33,597 nucleotides of DNA from Gemmatimonadota bacterium (lineage in GTDB: Bacteria > Gemmatimonadota > Gemmatimonadetes > Gemmatimonadales > GWC2-71-9), in NCBI GenBank assembly GCA_027294455.1, contig JAPULZ010000017.1:1-33597 (forward strand), read 5' to 3'. The notes under the pieces were generated by a model. The model ran no database searches. It had not been told where the DNA came from and saw only the letters and a list, made by a program, of their open reading frames with translations. Positions 7,338-18,807 of this stretch are shown one piece after another. The position numbers and the translations under genes are program-made. Position 1 is the first letter of the stretch. The number at the start of each line of letters is the position of its first letter.

Positions 7338-8477
7338 ATGAGGGAAGAGAAAGCTGCACCGGATCTCGCACTGGTGTTGTCGGGAGGTGGTGCCCGGGCG
7401 GCGTATCAGGTGGGCGTGCTGTGCGCCATTGCCGAACGGCGGCCCGCCCTCTCCATTCCCATTTACGCTGGCGTCTCGGCCGGGGCAATCAACACGATCA
7501 CGCTCGCGGCCCATCCCGGCACCTTCGCCACCTCGGTCCGGGCCGTACGGCGAGCGTGGTCGCGGCTGACCGTGGAAGATGTCTACGAGGTGCGGATGAC
7601 CGGCCTGCTGCGCGCCGGCATGCGATGGGTGGGGCAGCGGATGTTCCACCGTGGCCGGCGTCCGACGGTCGTCCGGGGCGTGTTCGACATGGAACCGCTC
7701 CGGCACTTCCTGGAGCAGCGCGTCGATGTCGATCGCATCGATGAAAATGTGAGGACGGGGAAGCTGCACGCGGTGACGCTCAGCGCGACATGTTACGACA
7801 CGGGCGAGACCGTGACGTTCGTGCACGGCGCCCCGGACGTGCCCGTGTGGGAGCGCTCACAACGAAGGGCTGTTCGCACGAAGCTGACCATCGATCACGT
7901 CCTCGCCTCGGCGGCGATCCCGTTCATGTTTCCGGCGGTTCGACTGGGCCACATGTACTACGGAGACGGGAGCGTGCGGCAGGCCGCCCCGCTGGCCCCG
8001 GCGATCCACCTCGGCGCGCGCCGCATTCTCGGGATCAGCATGCGGCCCATGGCGTCCGCCATCGTTCCCCCGCCGGCCGTGACGCACTATCCGTCGGCCG
8101 CCCAGGTGATGGGCATCCTGTTCCATTCGATCTTCCTGGATAGTCTCGACTCCGACGCCGAGCGCCTCGAACGGCTGAACGGCATTCTCGCCGCCGTTCC
8201 ACCGGGTGCGAAGCTGCGTGAGCGGCTGCGGCCCATCAAGTTGCTGATTCTGCGTCCGTCGCTCGACCTGGGCGCGTTGGCGCGCCCGCACTGGCGGCGC
8301 CTGCCGACGGGAATCCGCTCGTTGGTGGAGGGGATTGGGGGGCAACGGGAAGGCGCTTCCGACTTCATTAGCTATCTGCTGTTTGATCCCGCGTACACGG
8401 TTCCACTGATGGAGTTGGGGTACGATGATGCTAATGATGAATGGGATCGGATCGAACGATTTTTGGATGACGAATAG
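7338..8477 (+). CDS. patatin-like phospholipase
   Basis: 379 residues with all patatin hallmarks: oxyanion-hole glycine stretch SGGGARAAYQVGVL (15-28), nucleophile elbow GVSAG with S47, and the catalytic aspartate in YGDGSVRQAAPL (D210). These enzymes are Ser-Asp dyad acyl hydrolases acting on phospholipids or other lipid esters. There is no signal peptide or C-terminal beta-barrel, so the protein is probably cytosolic or peripheral on the inner membrane. ATG 7338 is chosen for its fit to the family N-terminus; an ATG at 7317 would overlap the arfB start codon. It converges on acnA across a shared hairpin. Confidence 0.92.
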   Translation: MREEKAAPDLALVLSGGGARAAYQVGVLCAIAERRPALSIPIYAGVSAGAINTITLAAHPGTFATSVRAVRRAWSRLTVEDVYEVRMTGLLRAGMRWVGQRMFHRGRRPTVVRGVFDMEPLRHFLEQRVDVDRIDENVRTGKLHAVTLSATCYDTGETVTFVHGAPDVPVWERSQRRAVRTKLTIDHVLASAAIPFMFPAVRLGHMYYGDGSVRQAAPLAPAIHLGARRILGISMRPMASAIVPPPAVTHYPSAAQVMGILFHSIFLDSLDSDAERLERLNGILAAVPPGAKLRERLRPIKLLILRPSLDLGALARPHWRRLPTGIRSLVEGIGGQREGASDFISYLLFDPAYTVPLMELGYDDANDEWDRIERFLDDE

Positions 8478-8490
8478 AGAAATCCAATCT

Positions 8491-8496
<6 letters not shown>
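8472..8496. terminator. A/T-rich bidirectional hairpin between patatin and acnA
   Basis: GAATAGAGA (8472-8480) and TCTCTATTC (8488-8496) pair perfectly over 9 bp around a seven-base loop. The arms include the stop codons of both convergent genes (8475-8477 and 8491-8493). The composition is strikingly A/T-rich for this window. It is placed to terminate both transcripts. Confidence 0.6.
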
Positions 8497-11289
<2,793 letters not shown>

Positions 11290-11306
11290 GAGCGGATGGT
11301 AGTGCC

Positions 11307-11334
11307 TTCACTGTGCCGCAGGAAGTGCTATGTT
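11307..11334 (+). promoter_or_regulatory. possible sigma-70-type promoter for tkt-pgi
   Basis: TTCACT (11307-11312) and TATGTT (11329-11334) are separated by 16 bases, each matching four of six consensus positions. Transcription would begin near 11341, leaving a ~50-base leader. A CCGCCG/CGGCGG inverted repeat (11355-11370) lies in that leader, just before the tkt ribosome site. Confidence 0.35.
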
Positions 11335-11390
11335 TCCGCGGCCCTAATCCATTCCCGCCGGCTCCGGCGGCCCCCAAGGAGATCAGGTAG

Positions 11391-13415
11391 GTGGCAGAGC
11401 CCATCACCATGACCAGCGTGTCGCTCGACGATATTTGCATCAACACAATTCGTACACTCTCGATGGACGCCGTTCAGAAGGCCAACAGTGGACATCCCGG
11501 GACTCCCATGGCCCTGGCGCCACTCATGTACGTGCTCTGGACCCGTCATCTGCGACACAACCCGGTGGATCCCGACTGGCCCGACCGCGACCGCTTCGTG
11601 CTGTCGTGCGGGCACGCCTCCATGTTGCTCTCCAGCGCCCTCTACCTCGCCGGGTACGACCTCTCGCTGGAAGACATCAAACAGTTCCGGCAGCTCGGCA
11701 GCAAAACCCCGGGCCATCCGGAATACGGTGTCACGCCCGGCGTGGAGACCACGACGGGTCCGCTGGGCCAGGGGGTAGGCAATGCGGTCGGCATGGCCGC
11801 CGCGGCGGCCCACCTCGGCGCCCTCTTCAACCGTCCCGACCATCGCGTCGTGGGCCATCGCACGTACTTCATCGCCAGCGATGGAGACTTGATGGAGGGG
11901 GTCTCCCACGAGGCGGCATCGCTCGCCGGCCATCTCAAGCTCGGGGATCTCATCGGATTCTACGACGACAATCGCGTCACCATAGACGGTGAGACCGACC
12001 TGTGCTACAGCGACGACGCCATGGGACGATTTGCCTCCTACGGCTGGCACGTGCGCCAGGTCGAGGACGGCAACGATCTGGAGGCCCTGGATGAGGCCGT
12101 ACGGGCCGCCCAGGACGATCCCCGGCCGTCGCTCATCGTGGTGCGGACCCACATCGGGTACGGCAGCCCCAACAAACAGGATTCCGCAGCCGCGCATGGC
12201 GCTGCTCTGGGGGAAGAAGAGGTCGCCCTCACCAAGCAGAATCTGGATTGGCCGGGCACCGAGCCGTTCCATGTGCCCGAGGAGGCGCTGGCCCACTGGC
12301 GGGCGTGCCGAGATCGAGGTGCCGCGCTGCAGGCGGAATGGTCAGAGCGATTCGGCGGGTATGCCGCGGCTCATCCCCGAGATGCCGAACGCCTGCGTAG
12401 CCGCCTTGCCGGAGAGCTACCCGACGGTTGGGAAGACGCGTTACCGACGTTCGAGAGCGCGTCCGGGGGCATGGCCACGCGCAAGGCGTCGGCGGCCGTC
12501 CTCGGTGCCCTGGTCGCGAGGGTGCCACAGTTGATGGGCGGGTCGGCCGATCTCGCCGGATCGGTCATGACAACGCTCCCGGCCGCAGGCGACTTCACCC
12601 CGGACGACTACACTGGCCGCAACGTGCACTTCGGGATTCGAGAACACGCCATGGGGGCCGTCATGACCGGCATGTCGCTTCATGGCGGGGTGCGTCCCTT
12701 CGGCGGCACGTTCCTCATCTTCGCCGATTACATGCGTCCGGCGATTCGGCTGGCGGCCATGATGGGACAACCCACCATCTATCTCTTCAGTCACGATTCC
12801 ATCGGACTGGGCGAGGACGGACCGACGCACCAGCCCATCGGCACCCTGGCATCCCTGCGTGCCATCCCCAACCTCACGGTGATCCGGCCAGCGGATGCCA
12901 ACGAGGTGGTCGAGGCCTGGCGCGTCGCCCTGCGGACCGATGACGGCCCCACGGCCATCATCCTGACCCGCCAGGGCCTGCCCGTACTGGACCGATCCAG
13001 CCTGGGGCCGGCGAGCGCCCTCGCCCGGGGTGGCTATGTGTTGTCGGACCCGGTGAGGGGAGCCCCGCAGGTCGTGCTCATGGCAAGCGGATCCGAGGTG
13101 AACATCGTCCTCGCCGCCCAGCGTCTCCTGGCGGAGCAGGGAATTGGCGCACAGGTGGTGAGCATGCCGAGCCTCGAGCTGTTCGGCCGTCAGCCGGTCG
13201 AGTATCGCAACGAGGTGTTGCCTCCCGAGCTGGCCAAGCGCCTCGCCGTGGAGGCCGGCCATCCGATGCCGTGGTATCGCTGGGTGGGGAGTGAGGGAGA
13301 CGTCCTGGGGATCGATCGGTTTGGTGAATCGGCGCCTGGGGCCGATTTGTTTACCCACTTCGGCTTTACGGCCGAGGAGATCGTGGTCCGGGCCAAGGCG
13401 CTCGTGGAGCGGTAG
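11391..13415 (+). CDS. tkt: transketolase
   Basis: 674 residues, standard for transketolase, which moves two-carbon ketol units in the non-oxidative pentose phosphate pathway using thiamine diphosphate. Visible motifs: the SGHPGTPM N-terminal signature with H35, the ThDP/Mg motif SDGDLMEG...DDN (163-194), the transferase block [14 protein letters not shown] with its catalytic glutamate, and [20 protein letters not shown] 11391 is the start because AAGGAG at 11376-11381 lies 9 bases upstream; ATG 11409 would cut into the N-terminus. The phosphoglucose isomerase gene follows closely, suggesting a sugar-phosphate operon. Confidence 0.97.
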   Translation: MAEPITMTSVSLDDICINTIRTLSMDAVQKANSGHPGTPMALAPLMYVLWTRHLRHNPVDPDWPDRDRFVLSCGHASMLLSSALYLAGYDLSLEDIKQFRQLGSKTPGHPEYGVTPGVETTTGPLGQGVGNAVGMAAAAAHLGALFNRPDHRVVGHRTYFIASDGDLMEGVSHEAASLAGHLKLGDLIGFYDDNRVTIDGETDLCYSDDAMGRFASYGWHVRQVEDGNDLEALDEAVRAAQDDPRPSLIVVRTHIGYGSPNKQDSAAAHGAALGEEEVALTKQNLDWPGTEPFHVPEEALAHWRACRDRGAALQAEWSERFGGYAAAHPRDAERLRSRLAGELPDGWEDALPTFESASGGMATRKASAAVLGALVARVPQLMGGSADLAGSVMTTLPAAGDFTPDDYTGRNVHFGIREHAMGAVMTGMSLHGGVRPFGGTFLIFADYMRPAIRLAAMMGQPTIYLFSHDSIGLGEDGPTHQPIGTLASLRAIPNLTVIRPADANEVVEAWRVALRTDDGPTAIILTRQGLPVLDRSSLGPASALARGGYVLSDPVRGAPQVVLMASGSEVNIVLAAQRLLAEQGIGAQVVSMPSLELFGRQPVEYRNEVLPPELAKRLAVEAGHPMPWYRWVGSEGDVLGIDRFGESAPGADLFTHFGFTAEEIVVRAKALVER

Positions 13416-13437
13416 CCCCATCAGCCGGTACGTTCGT

Positions 13438-15003
13438 TTGGCCGCGCTGGGCAACCTGGAGTCGGCCGTCGGCGAACGATTGCGGGCCATGGCCGCCGAC
13501 GCCGTGGTCGAGCGCATTTGGTCGAAGGACCCCACGGTGTGGGGTGGCACCAGAGACACGCCGGAGCTGCTGAACCGCCTCGGGTGGCTCAGCGTCGCCG
13601 ACCGGGTGCTCGCTGCCGATCCCGCTCCGGTGGAGCTGGCCGAGGGGGTAAGAGCCGAGTGCGACCTCGTGGTGCTCTGCGGAATGGGGGGCTCGAGCCT
13701 CGCCGCCGACGTGTTCTGGAGCGTCTTCGGCCCCCGGTCCGGATTCCCCCCGCTGGCCATGCTGGACAGCACCGCCCCGAACGCCGTCAGGACCATCCTG
13801 GGAGGCGCGAGCAAGCCGCTCTTCGTCATCTCCAGCAAGTCGGGCTCCACGCTGGAGACGGCCAGCTTCCTGTCCCATTTCTGGCAGCTGGCCCGGGCCG
13901 ACGGATCCCGATTCATCGCCATTACCGACGAGGGCTCCCGACTGTACCGGCAGGCTACGGAGAAGGGGTTCCGCGCCGTCGTTCAGGGTGACCCCGACGT
14001 AGGCGGCCGGTTCTCGGCTCTCTCGCCCTTCGGCATCGTTCCGGCCGCGTTGACGGGCAGCGACGTGAACGCCGTGATCGCGGGGGCCCGGTCGGCCATG
14101 GAGGCGTGTCGGCATCCGGCATCGGTGGAGAACCCGGGGGCATGGCTGGGAGCCGTCCTGGGGGAGGCCGCGGTGGCGGGGCGGGACAAACTCACACTGC
14201 TGCTCTCGCCGGAGCTCTCCAGTTTCGGCGGCTGGGTGGAACAGCTCGTGGCGGAGAGCACGGGGAAGCAGGGCAAGGGGCTCCTCCCCGTGATCGATGA
14301 CGGGGCCGCCGATCTGGGGTCGTTCGGCGCCGACCGGCTGTTCGTCTCGCTGGAAATCGGTGGGAGGGTGGACGAGGCGGTGGACGTCCGCATGAACGCC
14401 CTGGCCAAGCGGGGTCACCCGGTGGTGGGCCTGGCCCTGGGCAGCCGCAACGATCTGGGCGCCGAGTTCTTTCGCTGGGAATTCGCGACGGCCGTGGCGG
14501 CGGCAGTGATCGGGGTCAATCCGTTCGACCAGCCCGACGTGGGCGAGAGTAAGGCTCGCACCGCCCGCGTGCTGGAATCCCAGACAAAGCCCAGGGCGAT
14601 TCCCGAACCGGACCCGGTGGATTTCGCGGCGTGGATTTCCCTCGTCGCGCCCGGGGACTATCTGGCGATCCTGGTCTACACCGCGCCCACCGCGGAGACG
14701 GATCGGCTCCTCGGCGGGATCGCACGGTCCCTGCAGGAACGCCTAAATATTGCAGTGACAGTGGGTTACGGGCCCCGGTACCTGCACTCTACGGGACAGT
14801 ACCACAAGGGTGGCCCGGCCCGAGGGCACTTCATTCAGGTGGTGGAATTGCCCGAGGACGACCTGCCCGTGCCCGGCGGGGAGCACAGCTTCGGGGAGAT
14901 CGCTCGGGCGCAGGCCGAGGGCGATGCCAGCGCGCTCGGCACCAGGGAGCGACCGGTGTTTCGCCTGCCGTCGGTGCGGGCGCTGCACCAGTTGCTGGCA
15001 TGA
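13438..15003 (+). CDS. pgi: glucose-6-phosphate isomerase (Tal-PGI type C-terminal half)
   Basis: About 521 residues. Motifs of the PGI/SIS fold are clear: CGMGGSSLAADVF (81-93), ISSKSGSTLETASF (131-144), the SFGGWVEQLVAESTGKQGKGLLPV active-site block, and YHKGGPARGHF near the end. It interconverts glucose-6-P and fructose-6-P. Its closest architecture, from family knowledge, is the C-terminal half of bifunctional transaldolase-PGI proteins; no transaldolase domain is present, and only 22 bases separate it from tkt. The start is uncertain. TTG 13438 is used here but lacks a ribosome site; an ATC codon at 13420 has GGAG 10 bases upstream. Translation may be coupled to the tkt stop. ATG 13489 would trim the N-terminus. 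Confidence 0.88.
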   Translation: MAALGNLESAVGERLRAMAADAVVERIWSKDPTVWGGTRDTPELLNRLGWLSVADRVLAADPAPVELAEGVRAECDLVVLCGMGGSSLAADVFWSVFGPRSGFPPLAMLDSTAPNAVRTILGGASKPLFVISSKSGSTLETASFLSHFWQLARADGSRFIAITDEGSRLYRQATEKGFRAVVQGDPDVGGRFSALSPFGIVPAALTGSDVNAVIAGARSAMEACRHPASVENPGAWLGAVLGEAAVAGRDKLTLLLSPELSSFGGWVEQLVAESTGKQGKGLLPVIDDGAADLGSFGADRLFVSLEIGGRVDEAVDVRMNALAKRGHPVVGLALGSRNDLGAEFFRWEFATAVAAAVIGVNPFDQPDVGESKARTARVLESQTKPRAIPEPDPVDFAAWISLVAPGDYLAILVYTAPTAETDRLLGGIARSLQERLNIAVTVGYGPRYLHSTGQYHKGGPARGHFIQVVELPEDDLPVPGGEHSFGEIARAQAEGDASALGTRERPVFRLPSVRALHQLLA

Positions 15004-15042
15004 CGCGAGCGGGCGGGGCGCACCTCGCCCGGCCCGCTCGCG
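15004..15042. terminator. strong bidirectional terminator hairpin
   Basis: CGCGAGCGGGC (15004-15014) pairs perfectly with GCCCGCTCGCG (15032-15042). After one G-G mismatch, GGGCG (15016-15020) pairs with CGCCC (15026-15030) around a CACCT loop. The 39-base hairpin begins at the first base after the pgi stop and ends one base before the stop codon of the convergent radical SAM gene. It lacks a T-tract. Confidence 0.7.
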
Positions 15043-15043
15043 G

Positions 15044-16600
15044 CTAGGCCTGCAGCTCGACCAGCTTTCTCGTGGATTCGTGCTTTTTGAGATATGCGGT
15101 CGGATCGTGCTCCATGGCGCCCTCGGGCAGGTAGTCCCAGAAGTCGCCCAGGTCGTTCTTGATGCGATTGACGAAGAACTCCGGGACCTCGGTCGTCTCG
15201 CCCTCGAAGAACCGTTTCATACTGGCGTCCGTGTCCAGCAATCCCCGAATCATGCGGTAGTACTTGATGCGGCCGAACCCCTCGGAGGAGACCGCGCGCA
15301 GCACGTTCATCCATCCCGGGATCGAGGGCCCCTGGGACCGGAACCGGCGCCCGATGGTGCGCCACGAGAAGGAGTACTCGGTCAAGTCGATGACGTGATC
15401 GTAAAAATCGCGCCACTCGTAGTTCTTCGGCCGGACGTTCATCGCGTGGTGGTTGTTCAAGAAGTGGAACGGGAACGGGAGCACCCGTCCATCGCGCTGC
15501 AACTCCAGGTTGAGGGGCGCGGCTTCCCCGAAGGCCGACAGCAGCGAGTAACCCGGAAACACGGCCGGCGTCTTGTCGATGAACGTCTTGGTCAGCTCGA
15601 ACGGCTCGTCGCCTTCGTCGCAGTCGAGGCCGAGGACGAAGTTGGCCTGGACGTAGGGGACGTATTCGAGGATCATGTTGATGTGGTCGGACACCTGCTG
15701 GACCTTTTCTTCGCCTTTCCGCGCGCCCGTCTTGGATTTGTTGCCCAGGTCGTACCACGATTCGATCCCCGGAAGAATCGCCTTGAATCCGTTCTTCTTC
15801 AGGCGTTGCAGGTGTGGTTCTGACAGCAGCGAGAGACTGCTCTCGGCGACGTGATCGATGCTGTTGACTGGGACGGCCTCCTCGATGGCGTCCAGGTAGT
15901 CGTTGAAGCGGACGCCGAAGTTGGGATCGTGCCAGCCCACCCGCGGACGTTTGAACTTGGTGAGCAGGAAACGCAAGTCCTCCCGCATCTGGTCGAAGCT
16001 CAGGGGCTGGTAGTCGACCACGGAGTCGATGCAGAAGCTGCAGGTATAGGGACACCCGAGGCTGCCGATCATCGGCACGATCTTGATGGTCGGCGCTTTG
16101 GCCAGGACGGCATCGATGAATTTCCACCGCTGCTCGACGCTCGGTAGCGAAGCCGGATGCTGCGCAGCCGCGATGTGCACTCCGTAGGGGCGATGCTGCT
16201 CGAGGTCGGCGAGGATTTCGTTGAGGGCCGCCTGATCAGTGAATCCCGTCACGTAGTCGAAGTACTTCCTGGCGTCTTCCGGATAGCATCGCGCGTGCGG
16301 GCCGCCGAGCACGGTGACCGCGCCGCGTTGACGGCACATGTTGCTGATGGCGTATGACAGCTGGGCGGCTTGGGTGAACGCCGTGACGAACACCAGGTCG
16401 GTGTCGGTGGGCACTTCGTCCAGCAGGTTCTCAAAACCGGTATAACAGATGAACTTTACGTCATGGCCGGACTCTTCACACCATACCGAAACGACCTGCG
16501 GCATGATGCTCGTCAGATTCGGGTTCATGACCCGGGCATAGAGTGCCCGCGTAGGTCCCTTCGTGACGAGATCGATGACCGCGATCTTGAGCTTGCGCAT
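15044..16600 (-). CDS. radical SAM protein with B12-binding-like N-terminal domain
   Basis: 518 residues. The first ~130 residues form an alpha/beta domain like the cobalamin-binding domain that precedes many radical SAM enzymes (LVFVTAFTQAAQLSY, VTVLGGPHARCYPEDARKYFD). The canonical DxHxxG cobalamin motif is not visible. The 4Fe-4S motif CPYTCSFC (C183, C187, C190) follows at the usual distance. The C-terminal ~180 residues are not recognised. The substrate is unknown. ATG 16598-16600 (MRKLKIAVIDL) is preferred to the longer frame because it starts a clean beta strand and has GGGGA a few bases upstream. It diverges from the SURF1 gene and converges on pgi. Confidence 0.85.
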   Translation of the reverse strand: MRKLKIAVIDLVTKGPTRALYARVMNPNLTSIMPQVVSVWCEESGHDVKFICYTGFENLLDEVPTDTDLVFVTAFTQAAQLSYAISNMCRQRGAVTVLGGPHARCYPEDARKYFDYVTGFTDQAALNEILADLEQHRPYGVHIAAAQHPASLPSVEQRWKFIDAVLAKAPTIKIVPMIGSLGCPYTCSFCIDSVVDYQPLSFDQMREDLRFLLTKFKRPRVGWHDPNFGVRFNDYLDAIEEAVPVNSIDHVAESSLSLLSEPHLQRLKKNGFKAILPGIESWYDLGNKSKTGARKGEEKVQQVSDHINMILEYVPYVQANFVLGLDCDEGDEPFELTKTFIDKTPAVFPGYSLLSAFGEAAPLNLELQRDGRVLPFPFHFLNNHHAMNVRPKNYEWRDFYDHVIDLTEYSFSWRTIGRRFRSQGPSIPGWMNVLRAVSSEGFGRIKYYRMIRGLLDTDASMKRFFEGETTEVPEFFVNRIKNDLGDFWDYLPEGAMEHDPTAYLKKHESTRKLVELQA

Positions 16601-16647
16601 GTATCCCCAGGGTGGATGACAAGCCCCAAATTCCATAGTGCAGCGTA

Positions 16648-16657
16648 CTTGCGCAAG
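16648..16657. promoter_or_regulatory. perfect 10-bp palindrome in a divergent intergenic region
   Basis: CTTGCGCAAG reads identically on both strands, 48 bases upstream of the radical SAM start and 57 bases before the SURF1 start. Two ACGTGG direct repeats (16663-16668 and 16675-16680), 12 bases apart, follow it. The arrangement could be an operator, but no binding protein is implied by the sequence. Confidence 0.25.
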
Positions 16658-16713
16658 GGCCAACGTGGTCGGACACGTGGAACCGCCGGGGATCCGGCCG
16701 CCGCCGGACAGCC

Positions 16714-17430
16714 GTGCTGAGCCGACTCCTCGCAGCCGCCCTGGCGCTTGCAGCCGCCCTTCTGTTTGTCGGACTCGGATTCTGGCAATTGGACAGGCAT
16801 GCCGAGCGGGCGGCCCGGAACGCCCTCATCGAGGCCCGGCTCGCTCAGGGGCCGCTCGATCTGGCGAGCGCACTGGGTGGGGATTCCGCCGAGTACCGGC
16901 GCGCCCGGGTGAGTGGCGTGTTCGATTTCTCGCGACAGGTCGTGCAGCAAGGGCGGGTCGTCGGCGGCGTTCCGGCCGTGTATATCGCCACACCACTGAT
17001 CGTGGGGCCCGATCGGGCCATATTGGTCGAACGGGGATGGGTGGCGTCCCCCGACGCCCGGGGTGTCGATCTCGCGCGGCTGCGCGAGCCCGACACCGCC
17101 GTGGTCGAGGGCGTGCTGCTGCGGCTGGAGGGCGGAGGGGCCTCCTCGGACACGGCGTGGCCCCGCTTCGTGCGGCGGGCGGATCCCACGATGCTCCAGC
17201 CGTGGTTTCCCTATGCCCTGGCCCCGCTGGTCTTGCGCCGCACCGCGCTTCCACCCGCCGCGTCGGAGGTCATGGGTGTCGCACCCGTGCCGGCGCGGAC
17301 GCGCGGGCCACACCTGTCCTACGCGGTCCAGTGGTTCTTGTTCGCCGCCATCGCTGTGATCGGTCCCCTGGTCGGGTCGGGCATCTTGCGGCCGGGCGGG
17401 CGGGCGACGACGGCGCCGCCGCACTATTGA
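16714..17430 (+). CDS. SURF1 family cytochrome oxidase assembly protein
   Basis: 238 residues with the SURF1 topology: an N-terminal transmembrane helix (4-23) followed by GFWQLDRHAERAARN, a periplasmic domain containing the RRARVSGVFD strand and the ILVERGWVASP signature (typically a conserved RGW/RGWV), and a C-terminal helix (about 206-225) in HLSYAVQWFLFAAIAVIG. SURF1 assists haem a insertion into aa3-type cytochrome c oxidase. No oxidase or haem synthesis genes are in the window, so it is separated from its usual partners. GTG 16714 is the start; only a weak GGA precedes it. The next gene follows after 69 bases on the same strand. Confidence 0.9.
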   Translation: MLSRLLAAALALAAALLFVGLGFWQLDRHAERAARNALIEARLAQGPLDLASALGGDSAEYRRARVSGVFDFSRQVVQQGRVVGGVPAVYIATPLIVGPDRAILVERGWVASPDARGVDLARLREPDTAVVEGVLLRLEGGGASSDTAWPRFVRRADPTMLQPWFPYALAPLVLRRTALPPAASEVMGVAPVPARTRGPHLSYAVQWFLFAAIAVIGPLVGSGILRPGGRATTAPPHY

Positions 17431-17499
17431 CACTGGGTTCGTCGAGGGCGAATCTGAGCCGACTCGCCGCACCGCGGATCCCCGCAAGGAGTGCACGCC

Positions 17500-18795
17500 A
17501 TGGTCACACGTCGCGATTTCTTCCATTCGCTGGCCGGCGCCGCCGCCGTCACCGCCCCGACGTTTCGCAAGGGCGGATTGGAGCGGATGCTCGCAGCGAA
17601 CGCCACCGCCAAGGGCCGTTCGGCGCAAGAATTGGCGCAGAACGAGGACTTCTGGCTGCAGATCCAGCAGGCCTTCACCGTCGACCGCAGCCTGGTCAAT
17701 CTGAACAACGGCGGTGTGAGTCCTGCCCCGAAGGTCGTGCAGGATGCTCTGCGCCGGTACGTGGAGTTTTCCAATCAGGCGCCGGTCTACACCATGTGGG
17801 AAATCCTCGAACCGCAAATTGAAGGGGTCCGGCGGCGTCTCGCCGATGACTTCGGGTGTGACGCGGAGGAGATGGCGATCACCCGCAACGCCAGCGAAGC
17901 GCTGGAAATCTGCCAGATGGGCCTCGATCTCGAGCCGGGGGACGAGATCCTCACGACCGATCAAGACTACGGCCGCATGCTCACGACGTGGGAGCAGCGG
18001 GTGCGCCGCGAAGGCCTCGTGCTCAAGAAGTTTTCATTTCCGACGCCGCCCCCGAACATGCAGGTTCTCGTGGATCTCTTCGAACAGAACATCACGCCCC
18101 GGACCAAGGTGATCCACTTCTGCCACATCACCAATCTCACCGGCCAGATCTTCCCGGTGAAAGCCATCTGTCAGATGGCTCGTGCGCACGGCATCGAGAC
18201 CATAGTGGATGGTGCCCACGCCTACGCGCATTTCCCGTTCACCCACGCGGACCTCGATTGCGACCGATACGGCACCTCGCTGCACAAGTGGCTGCTCGCA
18301 CCGCACGGAACCGGGTTCCTCTACATGCGCAAGGAGAAGATCAAGGATACGTGGCCCTTGATGGCGGCTCCGGCCCGCATGGACGACGACATCCGCAAGT
18401 TCGAGGAGATCGGCACGCACCCGGCAGGCAACCACAACGCCATCGCCGAGGCGTTGACGTTCCATCAAGGGATCGGCGCCGAGCGGAAGGCCGCGCGATT
18501 GCGCTATCTGCGGGACCGTTTCCTGCGGCACTTCGAGGGCATGCCCGGCATCGTGATCAACACCAGCTTCGACCCCGCCCAATCCTGCGGCATCGGCAAC
18601 CTCGGGATCGAGGGCATCGACCCGGCCCTCATCCGGCAACACCTGTGGAAGACCAAGCGCATCATCGTGGTGTCGATCGGGCACCCCGACTGCACGGGGC
18701 TACGCGTGACGCCCAACGTCTATACGACGCTGGACGAGGTGGATGTCTTCATCGAGTCGTTCGAGGAGGTCCTGCGTCACGGCATCGTGGAATAG
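17500..18795 (+). CDS. Tat-exported class V aminotransferase-fold PLP enzyme
   Basis: 431 residues. The N-terminus MVTRRDFFHSLAGAAAVTAPTF has a twin-arginine motif and hydrophobic stretch of a Tat signal. The body is the isopenicillin-N epimerase/cysteine desulfurase-like fold: LNNGGVSPAPKVV (68-80), TRNASEALE (128-136) as the phosphate-binding turn, VDGAHAYAH with D237 under the pyridine ring, and SLHKWLLAPHGTGFLY with the PLP lysine K263. It may be an epimerase, lyase or desulfurase; the substrate cannot be read. ATG 17500 has AAGGAG at 17486-17491, 8 bases upstream, so the GTG at 17491 inside that site is rejected. A PLP enzyme folded in the cytoplasm before export is consistent with Tat use. 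Confidence 0.9.
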   Translation: MVTRRDFFHSLAGAAAVTAPTFRKGGLERMLAANATAKGRSAQELAQNEDFWLQIQQAFTVDRSLVNLNNGGVSPAPKVVQDALRRYVEFSNQAPVYTMWEILEPQIEGVRRRLADDFGCDAEEMAITRNASEALEICQMGLDLEPGDEILTTDQDYGRMLTTWEQRVRREGLVLKKFSFPTPPPNMQVLVDLFEQNITPRTKVIHFCHITNLTGQIFPVKAICQMARAHGIETIVDGAHAYAHFPFTHADLDCDRYGTSLHKWLLAPHGTGFLYMRKEKIKDTWPLMAAPARMDDDIRKFEEIGTHPAGNHNAIAEALTFHQGIGAERKAARLRYLRDRFLRHFEGMPGIVINTSFDPAQSCGIGNLGIEGIDPALIRQHLWKTKRIIVVSIGHPDCTGLRVTPNVYTTLDEVDVFIESFEEVLRHGIVE

Positions 18796-18807
18796 TGATG
18801 TCGGTGG

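Noticed and set aside
18796..18807. Terminator between the convergent aminotransferase-fold gene and trxC
   Set aside because: The 12-base gap and flanking codons contain only direct GGTCGAGG repeats, not an inverted repeat.
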